This document shows, one piece after another, positions 51,500 to 60,745 of a stretch of 64,000 nucleotides of DNA. Location of the stretch: NCBI GenBank assembly GCA_028279365.1, contig JANQNX010000009.1, positions 186,001 through 250,000 on the forward strand. Direction: 5' to 3'. The notes below the pieces were generated by a model, which saw nothing but the letters and a program-made list of their open reading frames with translations, did no database searches and was not told where the DNA came from. The position numbers and the translations under genes were made by a program. The number at the start of each line of letters is the position of its first letter. Position 1 is the stretch's first letter. Origin of the DNA: Gammaproteobacteria bacterium. Lineage in GTDB: Bacteria; Pseudomonadota; Gammaproteobacteria; Eutrophobiales; Eutrophobiaceae.

Positions 51500-53017
51500 C
51501 TATTTTAGTTCCTGTTGTTCATCTTTGTAGTTGAGTTTGTATTCTGTCACTGACAGATAATCTGCCTCGGCTGCCAGATCTGCTTCGGTTAATGGGTTTT
51601 TTTCAAGCCAGTTTTGTTCTAACAGAATGGTGATACTGTTTTTTTTCACCTGTATTTCAAAATTATTCTCGTTTGAATCGTGTTTGCCACGTTGGAGTAC
51701 GATAGCCAATCTAAGGATGATGGATAGTTTAATTAGTCTGCTTTTTACATCCTCATCGATATATTGTTGAAACACATCCAATGGAAATTTTCTTCGATGC
51801 GCCCTGACCAGGGTACTTAAAACGGTTTGTTCTTCGCGGGAAAAGCCAGGCAAATCAGAATAGGTAAGTAAATAAGCCCCGTGTTTATGATACTGGCTAT
51901 GTGATATAGCAAGACCTATATGATGCAGACAGGCAGCCCAACGTAAAATTTTTGCATCGGTCGACTTGTCCAGTTTCCAACTGGACATTGCAGCAGCAAA
52001 GACTCTGTTTACCGTGTTTGCAACCTGCTCCGCATAAGCCGTGTTTACACTGTATCGCAGCATTAATCGGTCTACCGTTTTTTCACGGACATCGCGGTCG
52101 TGCTGACGGCCAATTTGATCGTAGAGTAAACCTTCGCGTAAAGCGCCGTCTGAGTAATTCATTGATTCAATACCCAAGGCTTCAAACACCGCAGATAATA
52201 CGACTACGCCACCGGTAAACACCGGTTTTCTATTGGATGATAATGAAGTAAAGTCGATGTTATCGATGTGTCCAAGATCAACCAACGTTTTTTTAAGCTG
52301 GTACAGTGACTCAGGCGTAATACTGTCGTGACTCCATTGTTTCTCAAGTAGAACATTCTGAATTGAACGGATCGTCCCCGAGGTTCCGACCACAGAATCC
52401 CAGCCATGGGCTTTATAATGTTCCTGGATATTTTTGACTTCCTGTAATGCAGCAATTTTTGCCTTACGCATGGATTTGGCGCTAATTTCACCATTTTTGA
52501 AAAAGCGTTCACTAATATTGACACAACCCATAAACAGGCTTTCAGTGACATTGGCATCATAGCCCTTGCCAATGATTAATTCGGTACTACCGCCACCGAT
52601 ATCAATGACCAGTCGTTTATCCGTGTCATTAAATATCGTGTTGGCGACACCGAGATAAATAAGCCTGGCTTCTTCACGGCCAGAGATAATCTCGATCTTA
52701 TGTCCCAGCGCATTATTGGCCCTGGCTAAAAAGCCGAGACCGTTGCGGGCCTGGCGTAAGGTGTTGGTGCCGACGGCGCGAACGTTTGAGGTGGGAATGG
52801 ATTTTATCCGTTGACCGAATTTCTCCAGGCATTGCACTGCCCGATCAGAGGCCTCATCGGTGAGCCTCCTGTTTTTATCAAGTCCGCCTGCCAGCCGTAC
52901 CATTTCCTTTATGCGATCAACGACTAACGCCCTGCCATCGACGTAATCTGCCACTATCATATGAAAGCTGTTTGAGCCCAGATCGATGGCCGCGTACGGT
53001 TCGCTTGTATCAGACAC
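51500..53017 (-). CDS. ppx: Exopolyphosphatase (Ppx/GppA family)
   Basis: Releases phosphate from polyphosphate ends. 505 aa with the phosphate-1 motif AIDLGSNSFHMIVADY, DIGGGSTELIIGKG, and a C-terminal HD-like domain with ACLHHIGLAIS and AHRRKFP. The length favours Ppx over a bare GppA domain, and convergence on ppk1 (9 bp between stops) supports that. The start is GTG 53017. It may also hydrolyse pppGpp. Confidence 0.93.
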   Translation of the reverse strand: MSDTSEPYAAIDLGSNSFHMIVADYVDGRALVVDRIKEMVRLAGGLDKNRRLTDEASDRAVQCLEKFGQRIKSIPTSNVRAVGTNTLRQARNGLGFLARANNALGHKIEIISGREEARLIYLGVANTIFNDTDKRLVIDIGGGSTELIIGKGYDANVTESLFMGCVNISERFFKNGEISAKSMRKAKIAALQEVKNIQEHYKAHGWDSVVGTSGTIRSIQNVLLEKQWSHDSITPESLYQLKKTLVDLGHIDNIDFTSLSSNRKPVFTGGVVVLSAVFEALGIESMNYSDGALREGLLYDQIGRQHDRDVREKTVDRLMLRYSVNTAYAEQVANTVNRVFAAAMSSWKLDKSTDAKILRWAACLHHIGLAISHSQYHKHGAYLLTYSDLPGFSREEQTVLSTLVRAHRRKFPLDVFQQYIDEDVKSRLIKLSIILRLAIVLQRGKHDSNENNFEIQVKKNSITILLEQNWLEKNPLTEADLAAEADYLSVTEYKLNYKDEQQELK

Positions 53018-53114
53018 TGGAAATAGTAGAGATTGTTGATTAAAAGTATCGTTATAATGTCCGAGCCGGATGCAAGGGAATGTATCACAATTTACCCGGA
53101 GTGTGATCGCATTT

Positions 53115-53630
53115 ATGGCTTTTTATTTATACATATTGCGCCATGCAAAATCAGACTGGTCGGTAGCGAGTCGTTCCGACTTTGACCGGCCAATTAACAA
53201 GCGCGGCAGAAAAAATAGCAAGTTGCTGGGTCAATGGATGGACGAGCACGAGCATTATCCTGATATGATTATCAGTTCCCCGGCTGTGCGCGCTAAAGAG
53301 ACCGCAGAGAGAATTACCCAACAGTTGCAAGCTTGTGATAAAGACGCCGTGCATTATGACAACAACCTCTATCTCGCCGATGTAGACACCTTGTTGGAAA
53401 AAATAACGCTATATAAATATGGGGTAAACAGTTTGTTGTTGATCGGGCATAACCCCGGTCTCGATCAATTGGTAGAGCTGTTGGCGAATGGTATCGCGCT
53501 GAACAGAAAAGAAGGTAAGCTGATGACTACCGCAACCTTATGTTTGATGAAGTTCAATAATCAGGACTTTGCTGCGGGTGTTGATACACCCGAAAAAATC
53601 AGGATTATCCGGCCTACTGACTTAATATAG
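53115..53630 (+). CDS. sixA: SixA-type histidine phosphatase
   Basis: Histidine-phosphatase-superfamily protein with the catalytic RH of YILRHAKSDW at residues 9-10, followed by SSPAVRAKETAERI and the second histidine in LLIGHNPGLDQL. 171 aa from ATG 53115, which aligns with E. coli SixA. An upstream in-frame ATG at 53070 would add 15 residues. SixA removes phosphate from phosphohistidine, as on PtsO/NPr; the substrate here is inferred. It is divergent from ppx. Confidence 0.87.
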   Translation: MAFYLYILRHAKSDWSVASRSDFDRPINKRGRKNSKLLGQWMDEHEHYPDMIISSPAVRAKETAERITQQLQACDKDAVHYDNNLYLADVDTLLEKITLYKYGVNSLLLIGHNPGLDQLVELLANGIALNRKEGKLMTTATLCLMKFNNQDFAAGVDTPEKIRIIRPTDLI

Positions 53631-53632
53631 CC

Positions 53633-54454
53633 TTATTTTTCGGCAACGACGTAGGCTATCCAGCCTGCATCCGCATCGCCCTCTGTTTGAGGAAGAAATT
53701 CTCCAGTGCCCTCACCATCATCGTCTGCCTGTTCCCAATAGACAGTTGGCTTGAATCCTGCCTCGGTTAGCATTTCGAGAATCTCCGGCATCGTCCATAC
53801 CCGCCACTCATAGCTAAAGGCATTCATCATGCGTGATCCATCCTTAAACTTAAAATGAATATGACATCGTGCAATACCATTGATTGGGTTGTAGCGTGCC
53901 TGTTCCCAAATATAGGTAAAATTTTTGTATTTGGTCTTTTCTTTTAACTCCTGAAATGATTCATAGCCGCCATAGGCATCCAGAAAGAAAATACCGTCGT
54001 CGAGCAAAGCGTCATAGATACGTTTGAAATATTCAATAGTGAGTTTGCGTTCTTTCAATAGCCAGTAGCTAAAATTCATCGCCAACACGATATCGGTCGG
54101 TTCCGTCTCGACGGTCATGACATTGCCGTTGATGACGTGGATGCGTTGTTGTTGATCTGCACTTAGCTGTGAGATCTTGTTCTTTCTCCCCCATTCCAGT
54201 ACTTCTTCATCAAGATCGACAGAGTAAGCGATATTCGTCTTACGTCGCTTTATCCACTCACAGGATGTATTGGTGGTGCCGCAGAAGTCTTCGCGTAGTG
54301 TCTTACCCTGACGGTTTCTTAAACGGGTAAAGGTTGCATCAACAAAATCAATTTCTGATTCAACACACTGTACGGAGTCTTCATAGTACACGTGGCGATC
54401 AGCGGTATCGGCTATGCTCGGTTTGGATTTTTTTTTCTTGTTTTTTGAGCTCAT
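53633..54454 (-). CDS. Class I SAM-dependent methyltransferase
   Basis: 273-aa protein from ATG 54454, following a lysine-rich N-terminus (SSKNKKKKSKPS). The SAM-binding region is unusual: REDFCGTTNTSCEWI replaces the common glycine-rich motif I, followed by VDLDEEVLEWG and IVLAMNFSYWLL. The C-terminal part has SYEWRVWTMPEILEMLTEAG. The substrate is unknown. A TTG at 54475 would add seven residues. It stands convergent with sixA, 2 bp from its stop. Confidence 0.8.
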   Translation of the reverse strand: MSSKNKKKKSKPSIADTADRHVYYEDSVQCVESEIDFVDATFTRLRNRQGKTLREDFCGTTNTSCEWIKRRKTNIAYSVDLDEEVLEWGRKNKISQLSADQQQRIHVINGNVMTVETEPTDIVLAMNFSYWLLKERKLTIEYFKRIYDALLDDGIFFLDAYGGYESFQELKEKTKYKNFTYIWEQARYNPINGIARCHIHFKFKDGSRMMNAFSYEWRVWTMPEILEMLTEAGFKPTVYWEQADDDGEGTGEFLPQTEGDADAGWIAYVVAEK

Positions 54455-54596
54455 AATGAAATCGCTATTAATCAATGAATGAGGCAGTCACGAATGCTAT
54501 ATTGTTTCTGTATTAATCAAGACGTTTCATTATAACGAATAAGCTTAGTGCGCGTGAGTTTATTCTTCTTTTATTAAAACACGATGAATTAACGCT

Positions 54597-55376
54597 ATGG
54601 GTTGGTGGGGAAAAATATTAGGCGGTGCCTTTGGCATGATGATCGGCGGTCCGATTGGGGCACTGCTCGGGGCAGCACTTGGTCATAATTTTGATAAGGG
54701 ATTGAATACCAGTGCCGGGGTTGATGGCATGGGTAAACAGGAGCGCATCCAGACCCTGTTCTACACCACCACATTTTCAATCATGGGGCATGTCTGCAAG
54801 GCCGATGGTCGTGTTTCAGAAGATGAAATCGCGCTTGCACGACAAATCATGAACCAAATGGACATGAATGCCGAACAACAGGCAACGGCAATCAAGTTAT
54901 TCAATGAAGGGAAAAAGTCATCGTTTCCCGTCGATGCGATCATCCGGCAGTTTAAACAAGAGATAGGGTTTCGGCCCAATCTCATCAGGATGTTTATTGA
55001 GATACAAATCATGGCTGCCTATGCCGATGGCGTAATGCATGAAGCAGAACGCAGCCTATTGTTATCCCTTTGCCAGACCTTGCATATATCCTCGCATGAA
55101 TTTGAGCACCTGTGCGCAATGATCGGCGGCATGCACAGTAATACATCGACCTCCAGCTCCAGGCCGGATTTAAAACAGGCCTATGCGGTGCTGGATTTGA
55201 CCGAATCAGCAGATACGGCCGAGGTCAAACGCGCCTATCGACGACTGATTAGCCAGCATCATCCTGATAAGCTGGTGGCGAAAGGACTGCCAGAGGAAAT
55301 GATGAAGCTCGCCGCTGAGCGAACCCATGAAATTAAACAGGCCTATGAAGTGATAAAAAACGCAAAAGGTTTTTGA
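54597..55376 (+). CDS. djlA: DnaJ-like co-chaperone DjlA
   Basis: Membrane-anchored J-domain protein that stimulates DnaK. The N-terminus is a glycine-zipper membrane segment (FGMMIGGPIGALLGAAL), the middle is a TerB-like helical domain (SIMGHVCKADGRVSEDEI, AAYADGVMHEAERSLL), and the C-terminal J domain has the HPD motif in LISQHHPDKL. 259 aa, close to E. coli (271). Confidence 0.93.
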   Translation: MGWWGKILGGAFGMMIGGPIGALLGAALGHNFDKGLNTSAGVDGMGKQERIQTLFYTTTFSIMGHVCKADGRVSEDEIALARQIMNQMDMNAEQQATAIKLFNEGKKSSFPVDAIIRQFKQEIGFRPNLIRMFIEIQIMAAYADGVMHEAERSLLLSLCQTLHISSHEFEHLCAMIGGMHSNTSTSSSRPDLKQAYAVLDLTESADTAEVKRAYRRLISQHHPDKLVAKGLPEEMMKLAAERTHEIKQAYEVIKNAKGF

Positions 55377-55456
55377 TTCCGTGAATTTGATCACAATTTG
55401 ATAAATCATCAGGTTATACTTCAGTTTGAGCAGAAAATAACAAGAGTGATAGCAAC

Positions 55457-55918
55457 ATGAAAATATCCACGATTTTGAGCAATAAGGGTAATCAGGTATA
55501 CAGTATTGCTGCAGACGCAACGCTGGCAGATGTATTGAAAGAAATGCTGTCGTTAAATATAGGCTGTTTATTGATACTCAGCGATAATGGCGCCGTTGAC
55601 GGCATCTTTACCGAACGTGATTTCCTGCATAATGTTGCCAAGCATCCCGATGATTGGGAGTCGGTGCTGGTCAGCGATGTCATGAACCGCGAAGTAATAG
55701 TTTGTGCGGTTGAAAAGACCATCGAGCAGGTGATGGCAAAAATGTCGAAGAACCGGATTCGCCATATTCCTATCTCCGACGCTGGCAAAGTCGTCGGCGT
55801 ATTGTCTATTGGCGATATTATCAGCGCTTCACTGGAAGAAACGGAATTTCAGAACAAGTTGTTGAAACGCTACATTGAAAAATGGCCGGAAGAGGAAATA
55901 CCGGAATCGGCAACGTAA
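55457..55918 (+). CDS. CBS-domain protein
   Basis: 153-aa protein made of two CBS motifs (about 10-65 and 78-132), including GIFTERDFLHNV and NRIRHIPISDAGKVVGVLSIGDII. Such stand-alone pairs bind adenine nucleotides and regulate partners. The C-terminus ends in a short acidic segment (KWPEEEIPE). No partner gene is obvious; djlA lies upstream and DUF3579 is convergent. Confidence 0.88.
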   Translation: MKISTILSNKGNQVYSIAADATLADVLKEMLSLNIGCLLILSDNGAVDGIFTERDFLHNVAKHPDDWESVLVSDVMNREVIVCAVEKTIEQVMAKMSKNRIRHIPISDAGKVVGVLSIGDIISASLEETEFQNKLLKRYIEKWPEEEIPESAT

Positions 55919-55928
55919 AGCTTAAACG

Positions 55929-56216
55929 TTAGAGTTCGATAGGGTTGTAGTCTTGATCAACTACTTCCAGATGGTTGCCTTTGGCAAAGTCAATCAGGAA
56001 GTCATACAGCATCGGGTCTTTTTCTTCCAGTGCCGGATTAATCACCACACACTTGTATTTATCTCCCTGCTTGATATTTACCAGCGGATTAAATTTTATT
56101 CTGCCATCAGGCCCATAGTTTGCGACTGCACAATAGAGTCGCTCGGCCCAATCACTAGGGCGAAATTTTTTCCCGTCGAGCGTGACACCTCGAATTAATA
56201 TCTTTTCTAACGCCAT
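55929..56216 (-). CDS. DUF3579 family protein
   Basis: 95-aa cytoplasmic protein matching the DUF3579 pattern: KILIRGVTLDGKKFRPSDWAERL, then INPALEEKDPMLYDFLIDFAKGNHLE. The family is found in beta- and gammaproteobacteria and has no known function. It is transcribed alone and convergent with the CBS gene. Confidence 0.8.
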   Translation of the reverse strand: MALEKILIRGVTLDGKKFRPSDWAERLYCAVANYGPDGRIKFNPLVNIKQGDKYKCVVINPALEEKDPMLYDFLIDFAKGNHLEVVDQDYNPIEL

Positions 56217-56391
56217 GAATTTTTTAAATAATGAATTAGCTTTGAGAGCTTTTGATGAAGACTTATAGCGCGCGATTATAAGCGACTAGTCTGAGATTTA
56301 CGACCTGGATTTTTTTATCAATTGATGTAGTGTGAATTTAATAAAGTTGTCACAAACAATCTGCTTAACGTTACTATCAAACTGTTCACGT

Positions 56392-56823
56392 TCAGTCTTC
56401 TTTCGAATCTGATTTCCACTCGCCTTCGATAATGTTGCCCTCACTGGTTTGTTTGATGTCGACTTTCGATTGGATTAACTGAACCAGTAAAGATTGTGCA
56501 ATTTTGCTTCTGATACCTGGTACCAGTATGAGAAAACCAATGACATCGGTGAAAAAGCCCGGGGTCAGAAGTAACGCGCCTGAAATCAGTAAAAGTAGTC
56601 CCTCCAGTAACTCGGTAGCAGGTAGTATGCCTCGATCCATCTGCTGTTGGACTCGTGCCAGTGTAGACAGTCCTTCGATGCGGAATAAGGCCGCGCCTAG
56701 AGCAGCCGTGCCTATTACTAATAAAATCGTATAGCTAACCCCGAATACCCTGCCAATCTCTATCAGAATGGCAATTTCAACAATAGGGACAATAAGAAAA
56801 AGCAGGAACAGAATTTTAAACAA
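56392..56823 (-). CDS. fxsA: FxsA family membrane protein
   Basis: Inner-membrane protein with three to four hydrophobic helices, including KILFLLFLIVPIVEIAILIE and TGFFTDVIGFLILVPG-like segments, related to FxsA, which in E. coli reduces phage T7 exclusion by the F plasmid. I start it at TTG 56823 because a perfect GGAGG lies 8 bases upstream and the protein then begins right at the first helix, as in the family. An ATG at 56865 lies upstream but adds a cysteine-rich stretch with no family support. 143 aa. Confidence 0.85.
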   Translation of the reverse strand: MFKILFLLFLIVPIVEIAILIEIGRVFGVSYTILLVIGTAALGAALFRIEGLSTLARVQQQMDRGILPATELLEGLLLLISGALLLTPGFFTDVIGFLILVPGIRSKIAQSLLVQLIQSKVDIKQTSEGNIIEGEWKSDSKED

Positions 56824-56922
56824 GCTATGGGCCTCCGGGTCGCTACAGCAGCATGTGTCTGGCATTATTCATGATGTATAGGCAAAATACTAACTCAAAC
56901 AATAGATTAGATAGTAAATTGA

Positions 56923-57255
56923 ATGATTAATGATGTAACGCATTTGCTGGTGTTAAGCACTTGTCCGGGTTCAATAACGGCAAAGAATATTGCGCAGCGA
57001 GTGGTAGAAGAAAAGCTTGCCGCCTGCTGCAATATCATTGCCGATGTACAATCCCATTTCCGCTGGGTCAATAAAGTGGATAATGCCAATGAATATTTAC
57101 TCATTATAAAAACAACTACCGAGGCCTATGCTGCATTGGAGGAAAGGATTAAGGCCATGCACCCCTACGAACTTCCAGAAATTATCGCTGTCCCAATTCA
57201 CACTGGGCTACACGGCTACCTTGACTGGGTGACAAACAATACCAAACAGCAATGA
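56923..57255 (+). CDS. cutA: Divalent-cation tolerance protein CutA
   Basis: Trimeric ferredoxin-like protein linked to copper tolerance. 110 aa with TCPGSITAKNIAQRVVEEKLAACCNI, TTTEAYAALEERIKAMHPYELPEII and GYLDWV, all family hallmarks. Its stop overlaps the dsbD start (ATGA), the classic cutA-dsbD pair of E. coli. Confidence 0.95.
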   Translation: MINDVTHLLVLSTCPGSITAKNIAQRVVEEKLAACCNIIADVQSHFRWVNKVDNANEYLLIIKTTTEAYAALEERIKAMHPYELPEIIAVPIHTGLHGYLDWVTNNTKQQ

Positions 57256-59096
57256 AACTTCTGAAATGCAGCGTTTTATCTCTGTTGCTATTTTTCTCTT
57301 TTACTGTCAACGCGGATGGTATTAGTGAAAAACTGGGCGCGATTTTTTCCAGCAATGATCCATCTGGCGTTGCTGATGAAATACTCGATCCGGAAATCGC
57401 TTTTCAGTTTTTACCTGTTGTTTACTCAGATAACACCTTACGTCTGGAATGGCTGATCGAGCCAGGCTATTATTTATACAAAGACAAATTGGGCATTGTT
57501 GCAGATAGTCCTGACATTGCACTTGGTGATTATCAACTTCCCGCTGGTAAAACAAAAAATGATCCGGCTTTTGGAGAAGTCGAGGTTTATTACTCCGGTG
57601 GTTCCACTTTAATTCCGTTTTCATTATCAGGTGTTAACCTAACTGCGTTTGCTGTCATAGTCAGTTTTCAAGGTTGTAAAGAAAACGCAGTTTGTTATCC
57701 CCCCATCAAGAAATCGTATACGGTTAATGTCACTGCTCAGACTAACCCAATAGAAGCTAACGCTTCACAAAAGGTAGTTAAGAATAATCAAATCAAGCTT
57801 GTCTCTGAACAGGACGCCATTACCCAGGCATTAAAAAACAAAAGTCTGTTGCTCAATGTACTGGCGTTTTTTGGTTTTGGTTTTTTACTGGCATTAACGC
57901 CGTGCGTGTTCCCAATGATTCCTATACTGTCCGGCATCATTGTTGGACAAGGCGGACAAATAACGCGCTCGAGGGCGATTAGTCTATCGCTTAGCTATGT
58001 GTTTGCAATGGCTCTGACTTATTCTGTGTTAGGGATGTTAGCGGGCATGTTTAACCTGAACCTGCAGGCCGCATCACAAAACCCGGTTGTACTTTCTGTT
58101 TTTAGTTTGGTGTTTGTATTACTTGCCTTATCGATGTTTGATTTTTATCAATTGCAATTGCCGGCAAGCTGGCAATCTAGATTAACCAGTAATAATACTG
58201 ATAGCGGTACGTTAAAAGGTGCCGCCGTGATGGGCGTATTGTCCGCTATTATTGTTGGGCCTTGTGTGGCACCACCTTTGGCTGGTGCGCTTTTGTATAT
58301 TAGCCAGACTGGCGATGTCCTACTCGGCGGCCTAGCCTTATTTGCTATGGGACTCGGTTTTGGTGTGCCTTTATTAGTGGTGGGTGCCACCTCCGGTGAA
58401 TTATTACCCCGTGCCGGTCAGTGGATGCAATCAATAAAAAAAGTGTTCGGCGTTATTATGCTGGGTGTGGCTATCTGGTTCATGGAGCGTGTTCTTACAG
58501 CAAGTGTTGTATTGATGTTATGGGCATTGTTATTCGTGATTACTGCAGTCTACATGGGCGCATTGGATAAACAGGATAGTTCAACCACATCCTGGTTACG
58601 ATTCCAAAAAGGCCTGGCCGTGGTGTTGTTACTTTATGGCTCAGTGCTGGTAGTGGGTGCGGGGATCGGTAACGGTACCGTATTGCAACCTATTCAACTG
58701 GCTGGGCTAGCGCAAGACAATATCAAATCACTCAAATTTGAATACATAAGCAGTGTAGAGGAACTGGATATCGCGCTGGCGCAAGCCAGACAGAATCAGC
58801 AGCAGGTCATGCTTGATTACTACGCGGATTGGTGTGTGGTTTGTAATGAGTTGGAACAATATACCTTTCCCGATGCGTCGGTTCAGAAACAATTGGCCGA
58901 GTTTAAGCTATTAAAAATTGATGTCACTCAAAATAACGATGCGGATAAACGTTTACTTAAATCGCATGAACTGTTTGGCCCACCAGCCATACTTTTTTAT
59001 GACAAGAGTGGTGTTGAAATCAAGTCGCACCGTTTAATTGGCTTTGTTGACCCTGAAACATTTATTTCACATCTTGCCCAGGTTAAGAAGATATGA
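57252..59096 (+). CDS. dsbD: Thiol:disulfide interchange protein DsbD
   Basis: Carries electrons from cytoplasmic thioredoxin to periplasmic DsbC, DsbG and CcmG-type proteins. 614 aa: signal peptide, N-terminal domain with the redox pair in QGCKENAVCYPP, eight membrane helices with one cysteine each in LALTPCVFPMIP and IVGPCVAPPL, and a C-terminal thioredoxin domain with YADWCVVCNELE. Coupled to cutA and, by a 4-bp overlap, to the following thioredoxin-like gene. Confidence 0.96.
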   Translation: MKLLKCSVLSLLLFFSFTVNADGISEKLGAIFSSNDPSGVADEILDPEIAFQFLPVVYSDNTLRLEWLIEPGYYLYKDKLGIVADSPDIALGDYQLPAGKTKNDPAFGEVEVYYSGGSTLIPFSLSGVNLTAFAVIVSFQGCKENAVCYPPIKKSYTVNVTAQTNPIEANASQKVVKNNQIKLVSEQDAITQALKNKSLLLNVLAFFGFGFLLALTPCVFPMIPILSGIIVGQGGQITRSRAISLSLSYVFAMALTYSVLGMLAGMFNLNLQAASQNPVVLSVFSLVFVLLALSMFDFYQLQLPASWQSRLTSNNTDSGTLKGAAVMGVLSAIIVGPCVAPPLAGALLYISQTGDVLLGGLALFAMGLGFGVPLLVVGATSGELLPRAGQWMQSIKKVFGVIMLGVAIWFMERVLTASVVLMLWALLFVITAVYMGALDKQDSSTTSWLRFQKGLAVVLLLYGSVLVVGAGIGNGTVLQPIQLAGLAQDNIKSLKFEYISSVEELDIALAQARQNQQQVMLDYYADWCVVCNELEQYTFPDASVQKQLAEFKLLKIDVTQNNDADKRLLKSHELFGPPAILFYDKSGVEIKSHRLIGFVDPETFISHLAQVKKI

Positions 59097-59662
59097 AGCG
59101 CTGGCAGTTTTTATCTTTAGCGACAACATTAGCCGCTGTTGCGGCTTATAGTGGTTACTGGTTACAACAACGCAGTCAATCACAAGCAGCGGTAGCTCCA
59201 GCGCCAAGCATAACTAAAAGCATTCAGCAGACGATTGATGTTGTTGGTAAACAGGCAGAGAATTTTGCACTTGCCGATGCACAAGGATCAACGCGTGAAT
59301 TAACAGAATGGCAGGGCAAAGTGGTGGCCCTAAATTTTTGGGCGACATGGTGTCCCCCCTGTCGTGAAGAAATCCCGGCCTTTATAGAATTACAGGATAG
59401 CTATGACGAACAAGGACTGCAGTTCATTGGTATTGCATTGCAAACCGCTGATGAAATTCAAGAGTTTATCGTCGAATTTAACCTCAACTATCCTTCTCTG
59501 GTAGGCGAGCAGGATGTGATCAGTCTGGCCAAGCAATTAGGCAACGGTATCGGCGCTTTGCCCTATACTGTCATTATTGATAGAGCCGGTATCATTCAAT
59601 TTACCCACAAAGGGCCGTTATCCAAGGCAGAGGCCGAGGGCGTCATCGTCAAATTACTCTAG
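59093..59662 (+). CDS. TlpA-like thiol-disulfide oxidoreductase
   Basis: 189-aa membrane-anchored periplasmic thioredoxin: an N-terminal helix (FLSLATTLAAVAAYSGYW, about 5-22), then a redoxin domain with the active site NFWATWCPPCREEIPAF and the cis-proline region GALPYTVIIDRAG. The likely electron donor is DsbD, whose gene overlaps its start. It may reduce cytochrome c or other periplasmic cysteines; the exact client is unknown. Confidence 0.88.
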   Translation: MKRWQFLSLATTLAAVAAYSGYWLQQRSQSQAAVAPAPSITKSIQQTIDVVGKQAENFALADAQGSTRELTEWQGKVVALNFWATWCPPCREEIPAFIELQDSYDEQGLQFIGIALQTADEIQEFIVEFNLNYPSLVGEQDVISLAKQLGNGIGALPYTVIIDRAGIIQFTHKGPLSKAEAEGVIVKLL

Positions 59663-59773
59663 ATAAAATACCTTAAATTTCACCCTCGTTTTTCTAATTG
59701 GCATCTGATAAAATGCCCGACTTTGCAGCGATATGCGCTGAAAATCTAATAAAAACAACATTTGGGGAAAATT

Positions 59774-60214
59774 TTGCAATTTCTTGTATTGCACGGGCCT
59801 AATCTGAATTTGCTGGGGGAACGCGAGCCCGAAGTCTATGGCACCACGACCCTGGACGACATCAACAACGGCCTACTGGCGCTGGCAGAAGCAAAAGGTC
59901 ACCAGCTCAGTACCTTGCAGAGTAATGCAGAACACGAGTTAGTTGATCAGGTTCATGCAGCGAAAAAGTCTGGCGTTGATTTTGTAATTATTAACCCGGG
60001 CGCATTCACTCACACCAGTATTGCCCTGCGCGATGCCATGCTTGGAACACAGCTTCCATTTATTGAAATCCACCTGTCGAATGTTTTCTCTCGTGAAGAA
60101 TTCAGAAAGCACTCTTATTTGTCAGATGTTGCTGTGGCCGTAATAAGCGGTATGGGTGCGTATGGCTATGAGCTGGCCTTGCTCGGTGCTGAAAACTATT
60201 TAAACAAAAGCTAG
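59774..60214 (+). CDS. aroQ: 3-dehydroquinate dehydratase, type II
   Basis: Third step of the shikimate pathway. 146 aa starting [22 protein letters not shown], with the catalytic tyrosine in [21 protein letters not shown] and [19 protein letters not shown] choose TTG 59774, six bases after GGGG, which gives the family's normal start; TTG 59762 is also open. It sits upstream of accBC, a common gammaproteobacterial order. Confidence 0.94.
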   Translation: MQFLVLHGPNLNLLGEREPEVYGTTTLDDINNGLLALAEAKGHQLSTLQSNAEHELVDQVHAAKKSGVDFVIINPGAFTHTSIALRDAMLGTQLPFIEIHLSNVFSREEFRKHSYLSDVAVAVISGMGAYGYELALLGAENYLNKS

Positions 60215-60220
60215 ATCATT

Positions 60221-60709
60221 ATGGATATAAGAAAAGTAAAAAAGTTAATTGAGTTGTTGGAAGAATCGGGTATTGCCGAAATTGAAATTCATGAAGGTGA
60301 AGAATCAGTCCGCATTAGTCGCGGTAGTTCAATCGCACCATTACCGCAAACGGTGATTAATGCACCGGTACCAGCACCGACTCCAGCAACTGCGCCGACA
60401 GAGTCATTCAAGTCACATATGCATCCGGAAGACGCGCCTGCTAAAAGTGATTATTCCGATCGAGGCCATGTTATTCCTTCTCCTATGGTGGGTGTGTTTT
60501 ATGCGTCACCTTCGCCTGAAGACCCGCCGTTTTGTTCGGTAGGCCAGGAAGTGAAAACCGGTGATACGCTTTGTATTATCGAAGCCATGAAAATCATGAA
60601 TCAGATTGAAGCCGATGTATCAGGTAAGCTGGTCAAGATTCTTGCTGAAAATGGCGACGCGGTCGAATACGGACAACCGCTGTTTGTTGTAGAGACGGAA
60701 GATAGCTAA
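60221..60709 (+). CDS. accB: Acetyl-CoA carboxylase biotin carboxyl carrier protein
   Basis: 162-aa carrier for the first step of fatty-acid synthesis. The N-terminal helical part MDIRKVKKLIELLEESGIAE is followed by a Pro/Ala-rich linker (about 49-62) and the biotinyl domain with biotin-accepting lysine K124 in EAMKIMNQIE. The thumb region SPSPEDPPF is present. It is 6 bp after aroQ. Its biotin comes from the pathway whose genes start this window. Confidence 0.97.
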   Translation: MDIRKVKKLIELLEESGIAEIEIHEGEESVRISRGSSIAPLPQTVINAPVPAPTPATAPTESFKSHMHPEDAPAKSDYSDRGHVIPSPMVGVFYASPSPEDPPFCSVGQEVKTGDTLCIIEAMKIMNQIEADVSGKLVKILAENGDAVEYGQPLFVVETEDS

Positions 60710-60745
60710 CGCTATCCCATTGTTTCATTAAACTCGGAATTGTAA

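Noticed and set aside
59692..59717. GGCAT/ATGCC hairpin between the TlpA-like gene and aroQ as terminator or riboswitch
   Set aside because: Five-bp stem with an eight-base loop and no T tract; too weak to call.
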